This document shows positions 12,310 through 23,185 of a stretch of 64,000 nucleotides of DNA, in pieces (the stretch's first letter is position 1; each line of letters starts with the position of its first letter). Made by a program: the position numbers and the translations under genes. The DNA comes from Helianthus annuus. Taxonomy: Eukaryota > Streptophyta > Magnoliopsida > Asterales > Asteraceae. The stretch spans positions 107,522,382 to 107,586,381 of the forward strand of contig NC_035435.2 of assembly GCF_002127325.2 (NCBI RefSeq), written 5' to 3'. The notes beneath the pieces are model-generated. The model had not been told where the DNA came from and did no database searches. It was given only the letters and a program-made list of their open reading frames with translations.

Positions 12310-13395
12310 TCATTCTTGTGCCTGATTCTTCTTAGGGCAGTATCTTCTGAAATGCTTCTTGCTCCCACAGTTAAGACAACCTTGAGCACGTTTTTGTCTG
12401 TCACTTGTCCTGCCTGGATAATCGTCACTTTCGTTGCTCCCTCCATGATTCTTGCTTCCATCTTGGCCTCCATCTTGGCCTCCATTCCTACTTTCAGTAA
12501 CTTGCCTACAAGTTTCCTTAGGATGCCCTCTCTTGCCACAGTTATCACATTTCCCATATTTACATCGCCCGACATGATAGCGTAGACAATTGTCGCACTT
12601 AGGGAGAATACCCATGTAGTCCTTTCCCTTTTTGGCCTTTTTCTTGTTACTTGCCTGAGTAATCTTCTTGAAATTTGCGATCTTTCCCTTATTATCCCCA
12701 GATGACTCAATAGGAGTCTCCTTTTTCTCGTCCGTAGTGGAAAATTTTCCTAGTCTAATCGCTTCTTCAGTGAGCGCCACGCTTGTGTTGATAGCCTCGG
12801 TGATCCTTGAAGGTTTAGATGTTGTTACCAGGCTTAGAATCTGAGGTGCCAATCCCCCTATGAAACGTTCAATCTTCCTAGGTTCCGGTTCCACCAAACG
12901 CGAAGCAACTTGTGATAATTCGCCAAATCTCTGCACGTATTCGGCTATCTTTGGACCTTCCATTTTCAAGTTCCACAATTCCGTCTCCAACCTCTGGACT
13001 TCTTCCCTCGAGCAATATCTTTTTCGCATTAGTTCTTTTAGTTCGTCCCACGTCAAAGCATTCGCAGCAGTCTCGCCCATTGTTTGAACTTGAAGGTTCC
13101 ACCATGACAGAGCCCCATCTACAAATAGTCCGGCTATGTACGTGACCTGGTTCTCTGGGGCACATTTGCTCAATCTTAAGACAGAATCCGTTTTCTCAAC
13201 CCAGCGTACGAAGGCTAAGGCACCCCCAGTGCCGTCAAATTCCCGAGGTTTGTGGTCTAAGAACTGCTGGTAGGTGCAGCCTTCGCTGTGTTCAGAGCGA
13301 AGGGCCTCGAGCTGTGCAATGGCCCGTGAGATGCGCACTTGTAGTTCTGCTGCTGGCGGAAGGTTGTTGGCATTGACGTTCCCTTGTGCCGACAT
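12310..13395 (-). CDS. gag: G2 Gag (capsid-nucleocapsid) protein, 361 aa
   Basis: This is the structural protein that packages retrotransposon RNA into cytoplasmic particles. The start at 13395 is the first methionine of an uninterrupted frame. Residues about 40-200 are the retrotransposon Gag domain (CTYQQFL, DGALSWWN, WDELKELMRKRYC, KIERFIGGL). A lysine-rich linker follows, then two CCHC zinc knuckles near the C-terminus, CDNCGKRGHPKETC and CLNCGSKKHFRRYC, between them a Gly/Asp/Asn-rich stretch. It is undamaged although the downstream pol is destroyed. Gag ends in its own stop after NQAQE. Whether this copy once read into pol by fusion or by frameshift cannot be told. Confidence 0.9.
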   Translation of the reverse strand: MSAQGNVNANNLPPAAELQVRISRAIAQLEALRSEHSEGCTYQQFLDHKPREFDGTGGALAFVRWVEKTDSVLRLSKCAPENQVTYIAGLFVDGALSWWNLQVQTMGETAANALTWDELKELMRKRYCSREEVQRLETELWNLKMEGPKIAEYVQRFGELSQVASRLVEPEPRKIERFIGGLAPQILSLVTTSKPSRITEAINTSVALTEEAIRLGKFSTTDEKKETPIESSGDNKGKIANFKKITQASNKKKAKKGKDYMGILPKCDNCLRYHVGRCKYGKCDNCGKRGHPKETCRQVTESRNGGQDGGQDGSKNHGGSNESDDYPGRTSDRQKRAQGCLNCGSKKHFRRYCPKKNQAQE

Positions 13396-15394
13396 CTTCT
13401 CAGAAGAAGATTAATTAAGTCAGGTTATATTTGTTCAGGGGACGCGTTTAGTTGTTTTAGTGGTCATATGTACATACACACAATAGCTTATCATACCAAC
13501 CAATCAAGCAATAGCATAATCATAGTATAACCAAGCAATTTGGTAATTATGTTTAACGAGAGCATAGCAAGTAAGCATGTAGCGTTAAAATTATAGCACA
13601 CACATATAGATCAATAACGTGCTTAACGAAGACATAGCGTCTGAGCTTTCGCTGGTCATTGGCCACAAAGTATTGTCGCATGTTTTATTATTCTCCGACC
13701 ATAATTGTATCGTCTTTCAAAATGTATCACATCAAGGGGGAAACAGGGTCACCCTACCCTTGCCCAACAAGTATATCAGTGTATCAAAATCACGTAGTCT
13801 GAAGTGGTCTTTAAAAGTCTCCACAATCCCGGCTTATCATTAGTGTCTTTACCCAAATGTAATGCAATCCGCAAAATCCAGAAATCAATTATGTTGGTGA
13901 CTGAGGTGGAGTGGGAAAGAAAAGTAAATCGTTAACATGCGTGAACTCCTCCTCGAGCTTGTCTATACGTCGAAGTAATTAACCTGTCTGCCGCTCGACA
14001 GTAAAGAAACGAGCCTTAATAACCAAGAAGGTGTAATAGCAGCAGGTGAGTGTGCCAAAGGAGACAGTGATGGATGTGGAGGATCAAAGTATACTGGCAA
14101 TAGACAGGGTGGAGGACGTGGTGTCAACTCAAGCTCCAACGTTCTGCGACTCATATCCTCAAACCGTAGCTGTGTAGTCTCCATAGTGTGAGGGATGGTA
14201 AGGGTCTAAAATTAGCATAGTGTATTATAGGGACCATCGAAATGGCTCGTCCAGCGCTGTAGGGTTGAAAGTAGCAACGGTGCGGCCTATGAGGTTATAG
14301 AAAATGTTGCAGCAGCAATAGGGATCGTTATGCGGGTGCCGTCCTGGAGTACCTTTCTGTGGTGTGGGTAAGTCCTAAGAGGAAGCAATAGGCATGCTGA
14401 TGCAATGGACGTCGGTCTCCATAGGAGAGAAGGAACAATCATCATCGGTTGTGGGTGCAAAAACAAACGTCTCAACCAATAAGGGGATCGTCAGGTGCAG
14501 GTACTGGGTTAGATATAAGAGGTGCAATGTCTGGTAGACCAAAAGAAGCAGGGTCATAATCAAGCAAGGGTGCAAGACCAGCAGATGCAACATCAAGCTG
14601 TCCCACAAAGGTGCAGAAGCTAGCTCAGGGGCAGTCTCCGGGTCATGTAACGGTGTGGCGCCTTGAGCAAGTGATAGTGCAGCAGTTATGACGGCGTCGT
14701 CGTCCGTGTCAGTAGTAGAAGTTGCGATCCGGCCATCTATGAGGCTGTAAATGTCACAGACTCAGAGGAGTCTGAAATCGTGTGTATTCCAGGCGCAGAG
14801 GATAGCCTGATAACAGAGGTCTCAAATGTGAAATTTGTAATAACGTTCTCGTGTAACTTTCCATCACCATGGATGTCGCCAGGAGGACCATCAATAGTCA
14901 TGTCGACGTCATCGGCTATTCGTCGAGTAGCCTACCTTCGGAAGGAATGTCCACAGGGGGTGTATTGTCGAGGTTCGAAACCATGGTGTGTTCACCATCG
15001 GGGTGACCAGTGATGAAGTGGTCATGGACTGAAACAAGAGTAGTAGGAGGATTTTTTTTGTCGGAGAAGCCTTCGACAAGGATAAACCATCCCCAGATTC
15101 TGGTAGCGCGGACTGTTGTAAGTCGTTCTTGCCCTTGGTCAGCATATCGAGATCACTCTCAGTGTCCGACGTAAATATCTCCGGCGCAAGTGCAGTCTCA
15201 TTATTTGTGGCGGCGGCCATAGGGTCATCAATGTTTTTTGATCAAGGCGTCATGTGTATCGGTGCATGGTAGTCATAGTATGTATCTCCATAGTAATTAC
15301 CATCAGTTAGCGTATGCAAACAGTTTCCACATATGCACGTTTATCAATAATCAGAAATTAAGCATGTATGTGATAATGTAAGCAAGTAATCATC
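13396..15394 (-). other. G2 5' leader with a degenerate pre-gag ORF
   Basis: The leader between the hairpin array and gag is about 2 kb. On the sense strand a frame opens at 15220 with MAAATNNETALAPEIF and an acidic run (TSDTESDLDML), giving 103 codons. Traces of the same kind of protein continue in other frames (HDHFITGHPDGEH, then LAPLLDYDPASFGL near 14600-14500), broken by many stops. I read it as a decayed extra ORF ahead of gag. I cannot assign a function. Confidence 0.5.
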
Positions 15395-15655
15395 CTAGTC
15401 TTCCCTAGACTATCCCACCCAGTCTCTTAGACTGAACTCCCTAGTCTCTCAGACTAACTCCCTGGTCTCTAAGACCAACTCCCTGGTCTCTAAGACTAAC
15501 TTCCCCAGTCTCTAAGACTAAATCCCAGTCTCTAAGACTAAATCCCTGGTCTCTAAGACCAAACCTCCCAGTCTCTAAGGCTGAACCTCCCTCAATCTCT
15601 AAGATTGAATCCCTCAGTCTCTAAGACTGAACCTCCCTCAACCTCTAAGGCTGAA
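15395..15655 (-). repeat. Minisatellite of short hairpins in the G2 leader
   Basis: About 12 units of 20-24 bp occur in tandem. Each centres on a short inverted repeat such as AGTCTCTAAGACT (5-bp arms). Variants change both arms together: GGTCTCTAAGACC and AATCTCTAAGATT keep the stem. Two units (ending AAGGCT) weaken it. The array lies roughly 175-450 nt after the PBS on the sense strand, where retroelements usually keep packaging or dimerisation signals. A role is inference. Confidence 0.85.
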
Positions 15656-15830
15656 TTATAAACATATATTTTGGAATGTGTATTTGTGCCTTTTGTTTGT
15701 AAAAATGTTTGTTCCCTGGATCTGGGCGTTTTGTGTATGCAATGAAAAACATGTTCGTAAAAGCGTTTTCGTGAGAGCCCTATTGATCGTAGTCTAGACT
15801 CGAGAATGAATCCTAGTTCGCTACGATCGA

Positions 15831-15843
15831 AGCTCTGATACCA
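15831..15843 (-). other. G2 primer-binding site
   Basis: The minus strand reads TGGTATCAGAGCT, starting three bases inside the 5' LTR. This matches the 3' end of plant initiator methionine tRNA, the usual primer of this class of gypsy elements. Confidence 0.93.
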
Positions 15844-15846
15844 AGC

Positions 15847-18800
15847 TGTCACACCCTGACTTTTGCGGAAGCGTGGGTTATTGGTGTGACTTCTTAATAC
15901 CATTGCATATGATCATAACAACACTATATGATAAAAATCAGTAGATGTACGTCCATTAATTTAAGTTTAAAAGTAGTACAACATAATTGTCTGAAATGAC
16001 GAGACCAAATTCAAGTTACAAACCATAACATGTTTTAAGGAGTTCAAAAAGACTCAACAAAAGACTCAACAAAAGACTTTAAAACAACCCCGAGTTTAGG
16101 ACCACGTATCTCGTCCAGGATTAAGATACGCCTCCTAAGCCCTAATGACTTGGATGACATCTTTATTCACAATGCAGCTTAAAAACTCCAACGCCCGCCA
16201 GATCCATTTACTAATTCCCTGAAATACATGTAGTTTGAAAAATCAACAAAAGTTGAGCGAGTTCATGTGTAAATGAGTATGTATAAACCTTTGTAAAAAT
16301 GTCTGTATGTATGAAAATCCCTGGTATGTAGCAATAAGGAAAAACCATCATTGGGTTGCAAAGCCAATGATAAGTGTGAAGTGATGCAGGAAGACTCAAC
16401 CCTGGCGGATTTGTGCGTCGGGCACTTAGTCAACTCATGGTCCACTCAGCGGACTCAGGAGTGGGGCTCGCTACACCCAAATAGATCTATCACTAATGTC
16501 CCTCGGTCCTACAACGAGGATTAATGGCCTTAAGTGTCATGCCCACCACTCACATGTTCGTGTAATAAAAACCCTCCTTAAGCTAACCATACCATGTAAA
16601 TAAATGTCTGTAATGTCTGTAAATGTCTGTAACATGTATTTCACCCCCGAGGTGTAAAACTGAAAATAGTTAAGAGGAAAGGGGGACATGAACTCACAGT
16701 ATTGCGTCTTCGGTACTTGTAACCCAAATCTCCTCAGCAAACACAACTACCTACAATGGTCTAACGTCTATTAGACGAACGGGTCGTGCCTTGTCTTAGT
16801 ATTTATGTTTTTGAGTTACGTTTCTTATATTATTTCGAGTGATAATTATTTGTCAAATTAATTTGTATTTCAACTTAATCATATGTCGTGTTGGAATATT
16901 TGTTCGTTCCATATTCTAGTATCAATACTTCTAAAGTATCTTATATACGCGTTTCCTTCCCAAGGATGGGATGCCGGAAATATATATTTAACCATATTCA
17001 TGTATGAAACCAACCTCCGATAATTCGTATTTTGTGATAAATATTATGACGAGTTTTATCCTTGAAAAAACTTAGTCGAAAATATACTAGTAAGCTCTTG
17101 TCTAGAAAATATTTACTAAGTGTTAGGATTTTCGGAAAATTTCGCCATAGTCTCCTTTGTAAATAGGGGTGTCCATGCTTAAATAGCATATCATTTTCTT
17201 TTACATATATTCAATAGTTCATTTTTCAATAACCAAACCGACATATCGACAAACGAAACGTCACATACTTTATTTCAGCTTCATTACTCAAAACCGGACT
17301 GTTTTCGAGGATTTTTATAAAATAGTTAACTTTTTCTAAAAATTACCAAATTTTTACAGAATGTCACATATGTTCCAAGTTTTACTGTGTAAAAATATCA
17401 AAGTCCAGTTCGTTACCCATATTTTATAGAAAATCATTTTCCCGACTGCAATCAGATTTGTTACTTTCTGATTGCAGTTTACGGAAATATTCACTAAAAA
17501 TTAACCGTAAGTCCGTTTGACGAAATTCCAGTTGGAGGGTCGTCCTGACAATGGTGTCCATCTACTGTAAAAATTTCATGAGTCGGTTTTACTCAGGTTT
17601 CAGGTTATGACTTCGAAAACAACACACTTTTTCTGCAGTAAAAATGCAGCTTGAGCTGCTGTCCAAAAATAGTCTTTTAAAAATAGTAAACGGTCTCGAA
17701 AAATTATGATTCCAGTGCCAATTGTTTAGTTATTCCAAAATACTCATTTTAGGCTTCAGAAAATCCGTTTTTCGATTTAAAATGATCCCGTTACAGCCTG
17801 TTGAAGTTGGCTGGAAATCCAACTCAGCAAGCTGTTTACATTGTAGAAGTGACTAAAAGTGCATAAACGAAGATCCTAACCATGGTTTATTGATGAACAA
17901 ATGTTAAAACTTCGATCATGCTTTAACCAACCCTAAACCATTCAGATTTCAACCTCACACAACCTTTTTATATGTGGTTTTTAGGCAGAAACTTAGGTTC
18001 ATATTTTAGTGTTTAAACTTTTGTGTGTGATGAACATTCAACAAATCGTAACAAGAATCAAGGGGGATCAAGAGTATGAAGGGACTTACTACTAGCACAA
18101 GGCTAGGGTTGTAATCTTAGGATGAGATGATGGTGAAAAGTTGGTGACAAAGCTTGAATCAAACTTCCTTGAACACCTTCAACCTAGCACTTCTATGGAT
18201 GAACTTCACAACTTGAAAGAGAGCTTTTAGTGGAAGAAATGGAGATGGTGAAGTATGGTGGTGATGGAATCGGTTATGGAGAGAGGGGGGGGGTGTGAAC
18301 CGAAATTAAGAGAGAGGAGGGAGGAGATTGGTTGAAATCTTTGTGATGATGGAAAATCCTTGGAAACTTGCACCCTCAAGCCCTAATATCATCATTGCCT
18401 ATCTAATGGCCAATAAGAGTGAAGGTGGTAATATCAAATATCTAAACCAAATATTCTCATTAATTATGGCAGAAAAATCGGTTGGGGGGGTAAAGTGTAA
18501 ATTTTTGGTAACTATTAGGTAATAAGTTAGAAGGTTAAGGGTATTTCCAAGTATAGTGTGTGTATGTCATGTTTACATGGTGCATGGGGATTTTTGTGAC
18601 CATAATTTATTTAAAATGATGAAATAATATTTCTAACAATATTTTCATGTCTCGGGTAATGTCTGGTTGTTCGGTTTCGCATCGTTCCGTTAAAGCGTTT
18701 AATTGTCCCGTAAAGCGTCTTTTGTGCATCTTTTTGTAACGAAATTAATTCCAACACTTAGGGAAGTGTCCAAGACCATTTAGTCAATACTCTGTATAAT

Positions 18801-19217
18801 ATGAGTGTGTTTAAAAGCTGAATTGTTACTGAAAATGCGGAATTCTGTAATTAAATTGCGTTTTAGGCACTTTCCGGCACTCAAACTATCACCTAGTGAC
18901 ATAGTCTTATGGTCCTCGCTTCCCTACACTCCATACTGGTGTAGTGTTTTATCCCTGGCCCATACTGGCCTAAAAAATAGTATCTGTCTAAGTGCCGGCA
19001 TTGTCAGCATGTGTCTGAGTTATTCGCTCACTGTACTAACTGTGCTTTGTGCATCAGGTTTGTCACTAAGAGTCTGTATGTAAAGTGATGCACATGTATG
19101 TATGTAACATAAATCAGTAAGCAGTTTAAAATGTCAGTTGTAATCAAGCACAATCATTAAGCTCATAATTAAAATTAATTAATTGTACGGATGCATGCAA
19201 AATTGACGGTTGTCACA
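15847..19217 (-). repeat. G2 5' LTR
   Basis: Partner of the LTR at 6160-9521, 3,371 versus 3,362 bp. The extra length includes a 12-bp tandem duplication (AACAAAAGACTC) near 16060. The LTR abuts the PBS at 15846 and the GGGAG duplication at 19218. It carries no gene. Confidence 0.9.
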
Positions 19218-19501
19218 GGGAGAGAGAGAGATGAGAGTTTAGAGAGAGAAAGTAGCGATTACCCTTTGAAGGAGGTCTTGGCGGGGTATTTATACTTTTT
19301 GGGCATGCTGACGTGGCGAGTTAGTTGGGGTCGGACCAGTCGCTATCAGATAGTTAAAGCTGTGGGCCCCCAGTTAGTTAGGGAAGATCCCATTGGTTGG
19401 TCGTTCCGACCAGGAGTGCTAGGTCCGACTAGTCCCTTGTGCCAACGATCCGACCTTGCACTTTACTAAGTATTCGGTCTGGCCAGGACGTATCCTCATC
19501 A

Positions 19502-19512
19502 AGTCCCCCTAG
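19502..19512 (-). other. Tat1 polypurine tract
   Basis: The minus strand reads CTAGGGGGACT directly before the LTR start TGATGAGG. The second Tat element in the window has the matching TGGGGGGACT before its 3' LTR, which supports both the borders and the kinship. Confidence 0.8.
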
Positions 19513-19743
19513 TTCGTAGTGTTTGTTTAGTAAAAGCTTCGAGCTAAATGGTGGGGTTTTTTAGATTCGGCGCTTTTTCTATGGGGGTTTTGTTTTTTTT
19601 GAATTTAAATTTCAACGGTGATTTTTATTAAGTGACTGACGGTCGTTTTATCTTTCCTCTGACTGACGTGACGCTTGACTTCCATCACCCGCTATGACGT
19701 GTCACCCCCTCATAGGTGGCCTTAAGGCGGTGGAAAAAATCCT

Positions 19744-19752
19744 TATATATAG
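19744..19752 (+). promoter_or_regulatory. TATA box of the Tat1 antisense gene
   Basis: TATATATAG lies 115 bp before the start codon at 19867 and is followed by a pyrimidine-rich leader (TTTTTACCC, CTTCTTGTTCTTG). It points along the plus strand, against Tat1 itself. Function is inferred from position. Confidence 0.6.
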
Positions 19753-19866
19753 AGGAAAAAGATCATTTCACTTTTTACTTTTTACCCATTTTATCTTCTT
19801 GTTCTTGTTCTCCTTCTTCTTTTCTGGATCAGAGAACCCTATCAGGTTAGTTTCTTCTCCATAGTT

Positions 19867-22603
19867 ATGGCTAACAAAAGTAACATGTCCGGCTGTTTCA
19901 ATATTTTAAACCGAAACGGTTTGGAGTGGTATGTGAACCAATACTCGATCCCAACTTCTTTAAACCCTATTCTTCCCGCGAAGGATACGGCCATCTATCC
20001 GTTCGTTCCTGGGAAGATAGGTGTTTACACCCGAATGTTCGATTATTGTAACTATCGTCTTCCCTTGACGAAGTTTTTAATCGAGGTTCTGATGTTCCAT
20101 GAGGTTCATCTTTCTCAGATGAACCCCTTTGGCCTTGCCAAGGTATGTCAATTTGAACTTGTCTGTCGTGGCTTGGAGTCCGACCTGGATTTAGATGTGT
20201 TCCGAGATTTTTATAAACTGAACCGGTCCGGTGACTGGTATACTTTCGAGACTCACTTGCTGTTACTCATGGATTACCACAAGCTTGAAAGATTGGAAGG
20301 ATCGTTTCTTTTTAGTGGACGATTGGTGCGTTCCGTCTGACATGACTTGGTGGTTAAAGAGATCCCGACTTCCCGATCCTCTTCCGGAAGACTTTGAATT
20401 TAATAGAGATTTGTACGAAGCCTTAATCAAGGAAGCTGGCCGTGTTCAAAAATTTCCGGAACATATCATAGTCATGGGGAAGATAAGCACGATTTGGTTC
20501 GAACCGGAATATTACCCTACCATAAAATGGAACGGAGAGGGTTAGTTATGTTTTTGGTTTGAACGCCATTTTTCATATATCTTTATATTTTTATTCTTAT
20601 GTCTTCTTTGTGCAAGTATATGTATATTACGTATTGCCCCTTTCCTCTTTTTTTTGTGCAGCTGTGGGATTGAAAGAAGCTTTGAGGTTAAAATCGTTTG
20701 ATTCTACCGAGCTCGACATCCGAGCTACAAGGACACCGAAGGGGGATCCTCCATATCTTACTGTGGTCAAGGAGAATCTTTATCCGATTAGGTAGCCCAT
20801 TGCCACAACTGGTCAAGGAGGTTCGAGCTCGACTCCCTTAGCACAAGCGATGAACGTGGTTTTGGTTCAAGCGGCTGTAGTGGTAGGCGGAGATAAGGGG
20901 AAAAAGACGGGCTCGAGTGGTACGAGAGACTCTGGTTCGAAGGTTGTTCTGTATGGTTCGGAGCACTTATCCATTGAAGACGAAGGAGTGAATGCTGAAG
21001 GTGGTCAGGATGATGTTGCTGTTTGTCCTCAAGTTACTTTTAAGAGGGGACGAAGCACGTCTTCAAAACCTGATCCGAACCCAAAAAAGCTGAAGAAAAC
21101 GAAGTTGGATTTAAAGACAGCTGTGTTAGAAGATGAAGTCGATCAAGTCACCGGGTTTTCTGCCGCTGGTGGTTTGTTGGAGAACCTGGACGCTCATCTC
21201 CATGGTGGTAAAACCCCTGGGGACCGTCCGGTTGATCTTCCTCCAAGTCCTTTATCCTTTGGGGGGCCAACTACCAGGGTGATCGATGACGCCAATATGC
21301 CTGATCCCCAAGTTTTTAAGAAAATCGATCTTTCTCCTTTGGTTAAGCCTACGACCGGGGTTGCCTCTAATGTTTCAAGGCTAAGTCCTCAGCAGATTGA
21401 TGGTGGGGATAGTGCCTCCTCTTCCCCTCTATGGTACGAGACTGAAGCCGTTTTTATATGTCGAGAATTAGGTTCGGGCGATGTTGTGGACGTGGATTCG
21501 GCTCATGCTCTGGAGAGGTATATTCCTGAATGGTCGTTGGCTAACAAAGATAGGATTATGGACGCCCTTTCAGCTAAGATGTCTCTATTTCACATTGGCA
21601 CTTCTGCTGAGCATGCTTACTATCGGAAGATGAGTGGACCGGAGCTTGGGAATGCTTTGATGTTGAATCAGGCTCAATCTAACTCTTTGGTGGTTGAAGC
21701 GTACAAACGATGGATCGAAGCGGAGTCTAACTACCGTCGGTTCGAGCATGAGGTTGCCTTTCTAAAAAATGAACAAAATGTTCGACCGAAGACAAAGCAA
21801 GAACTTTCATCGCTTCGAGCTCAGGCGGATCGATTGAAGGAGCAGGTTTCTGAAGCCAACGAAGTTAGCAAAGCCTCACAGGCCTTGGCTGCAGCTGCTT
21901 ATGAGGCTCGTGATAAAGCTGTTCGTGATTTAGAGAGTTTGAAACTGAAGTTTGAAGTGTTGGAGAAAACGTTATCTGAAGTTGAGGAGAGAAATAAGAC
22001 GGAGCAGAAGGAGATGCAATCCACCTACGATCAACTGTTGGCTGATCATATTCGCCTGGTGAATGGTGGTTCATCGTATTCTTTGTTTGTTTGTTTATTT
22101 AGCCTCTGACCTTTGGTTCTCTTTTAGATAAGGTTGAGCTTGAGAGGGCCCGCGATAGAGCCGTCGAATCGCACCAAACCATGATTGCCGATACAAAAGA
22201 TATGTTGACACGATACGATGGTGAAATGGTCGAGTTGTACAACCTTGTATCGGAGCTTATGCTTACAAATCAATGGTTCTTAACTGATGGGGTAGCTTGG
22301 GTTGTTAAGCTGGTTCATCAGAGCCCTGAGTTGGAGAGAGTGGTGGCTGATTTGGTGAACAGTGTCAATGCCGTTGGCGTGAACGATGGCATCAAACAAG
22401 GCTTTCAAGCTGCAAAAAGTTCGGCCCGGTCCGTCGAAGAGGTTCTCGGATATGATGAAGGAGCCAAAGACACCTTAGATGATGCGATCAAGGCTTTTGA
22501 AAAATTTCACATCTCGGTTCTTGACAAGGTTTCGGAGCTGGTGAACGAACCTTTGTCTGTCATTAAAGAGAAAAGCACACTCCCCATTGTCAAAGAAAAT
22601 TGA
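19867..22603 (+). pseudogene. Tat1 antisense gene (gypsy-type 'transposase' domain plus coiled coil), broken
   Basis: This is a gene-like unit opposite to Tat1, between the integrase and the 3' LTR. Exon 1 starts at 19867 (MANKSNMSGCF) and has the plant 'putative gypsy type transposon' domain: YRLPLTKFLIEVL, VHLSQMNPFGLAKV, FELVCRGLE, FRDFYKL, then in a shifted frame SWITTSLKDWKDRFFLVDD. Intron 1 runs 20541-20661 (GTTAGT...TGTGCAG) and joins in frame to VGLKEALRLKSF. A stop at 20793 precedes a long charged region (20850-22060) with a basic patch (PKKLKKTKLDLK) and a coiled coil (EQVSEANEVSK onwards). A second intron of about 65 bp ends at 22127, and the last exon stops at 22603. One frameshift and one stop make this copy defective. 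Extra and antisense ORFs are known from Tat elements; the function is unknown. Confidence 0.75.
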
Positions 22604-23185
22604 TGGATGCGATCTCTCTTTTGTTATATTTTGTTTTTAGATCTAACGTTGGTATGTAAACCGTACAATTTATCGTTGTTACTCTCTCCAAATATGTTAA
22701 TCGAGATATTATGGTTTAGTTGACATCATTTATGCTTGACTTTTAGCTTTAAATCCGCGTCCAGATTTTTACTATTTTTGTCAAACTTTTTTCGGGCCAT
22801 CTGAGTGACCGGAGCGTAGCAAGGATTTTTACAAGTTTTTACTTGCCTAAATCTTTTCTACTTTATAAGTGGATCGGATCGGATCACTTTGCTTAACAGG
22901 TTTCTTTTATTTTTGAACTGTTTAAGCCTTCTCGATCGGCGCGAGGCATGGGTCGAGGCCCGTTTGTGCAAATTTTATTTCATTCGAACTTATACATAGA
23001 TACACTATTGTTTGTACTAATAATGCAGATCGATTTATTTAATAACTTGATAACATACTTCCCGGGGCAGACCCTTCCGGTTTTACAGGAAATTGGAAAC
23101 ATGTTCGGGGCATTACCCTTCCGATACTTACATGGAAAAAAAATATTAAAATAAGAAAAGCGATCTTTTCATGGCGATCATGCGT
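22604..23185. other. Tat1 spacer between integrase and antisense gene
   Basis: About 580 bp of non-coding sequence where the 3' ends of the sense pol gene and the antisense gene converge. Any polyadenylation signals for the two directions would lie here; none stands out. I see no protein. Confidence 0.5.

Larger units (their letters stand above)
6160..19217 (-). mobile_element. G2: long-LTR Ty3/gypsy element with gag but truncated pol
   Basis: Two LTRs of about 3.36 kb (6160-9521 and 15847-19217) flank a 6.3-kb interior. The interior holds, on the minus strand, a PBS (15843-15831), a 2.4-kb leader, an open gag frame and broken protease and early RT, followed by 2 kb of non-coding DNA and the polypurine tract. 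GGGAG flanks both ends (6155-6159 and 19218-19222). By eye the LTRs differ at about 14 single bases, some G-run lengths and one 12-bp tandem duplication, so insertion was recent. With no RT core, RNase H or integrase it must rely on enzymes from another element. The sense-strand phrase TCGAGGACGCAATTTTC before the tract resembles the end of the Tekay-like element at 53939-63098. Confidence 0.92.
5978..19501 (-). repeat. Tat1 3' LTR, interrupted by G2
   Basis: The LTR pieces are 5978-6159 and 19223-19501, about 461 bp when joined with one GGGAG copy. They align end to end with the 5' LTR at 34685-35146: same TGAAGACTC edge, same CCTCATCA edge, same block with CCGTTAGCCTCGTC, and same TATA context on the minus strand (AGTATAAATACC). 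Many of the differences look like C-to-T or G-to-A changes, as expected of methylated repeats. Confidence 0.88.

Noticed and set aside
15395..15655. CRISPR-like array
   Set aside because: Units are directly adjacent and imperfect, with no spacers, in a plant retrotransposon leader.
19867..22603. A host gene on the plus strand
   Set aside because: It lies within Tat1 borders proved by GATAT and has a homologue in a second Tat element.
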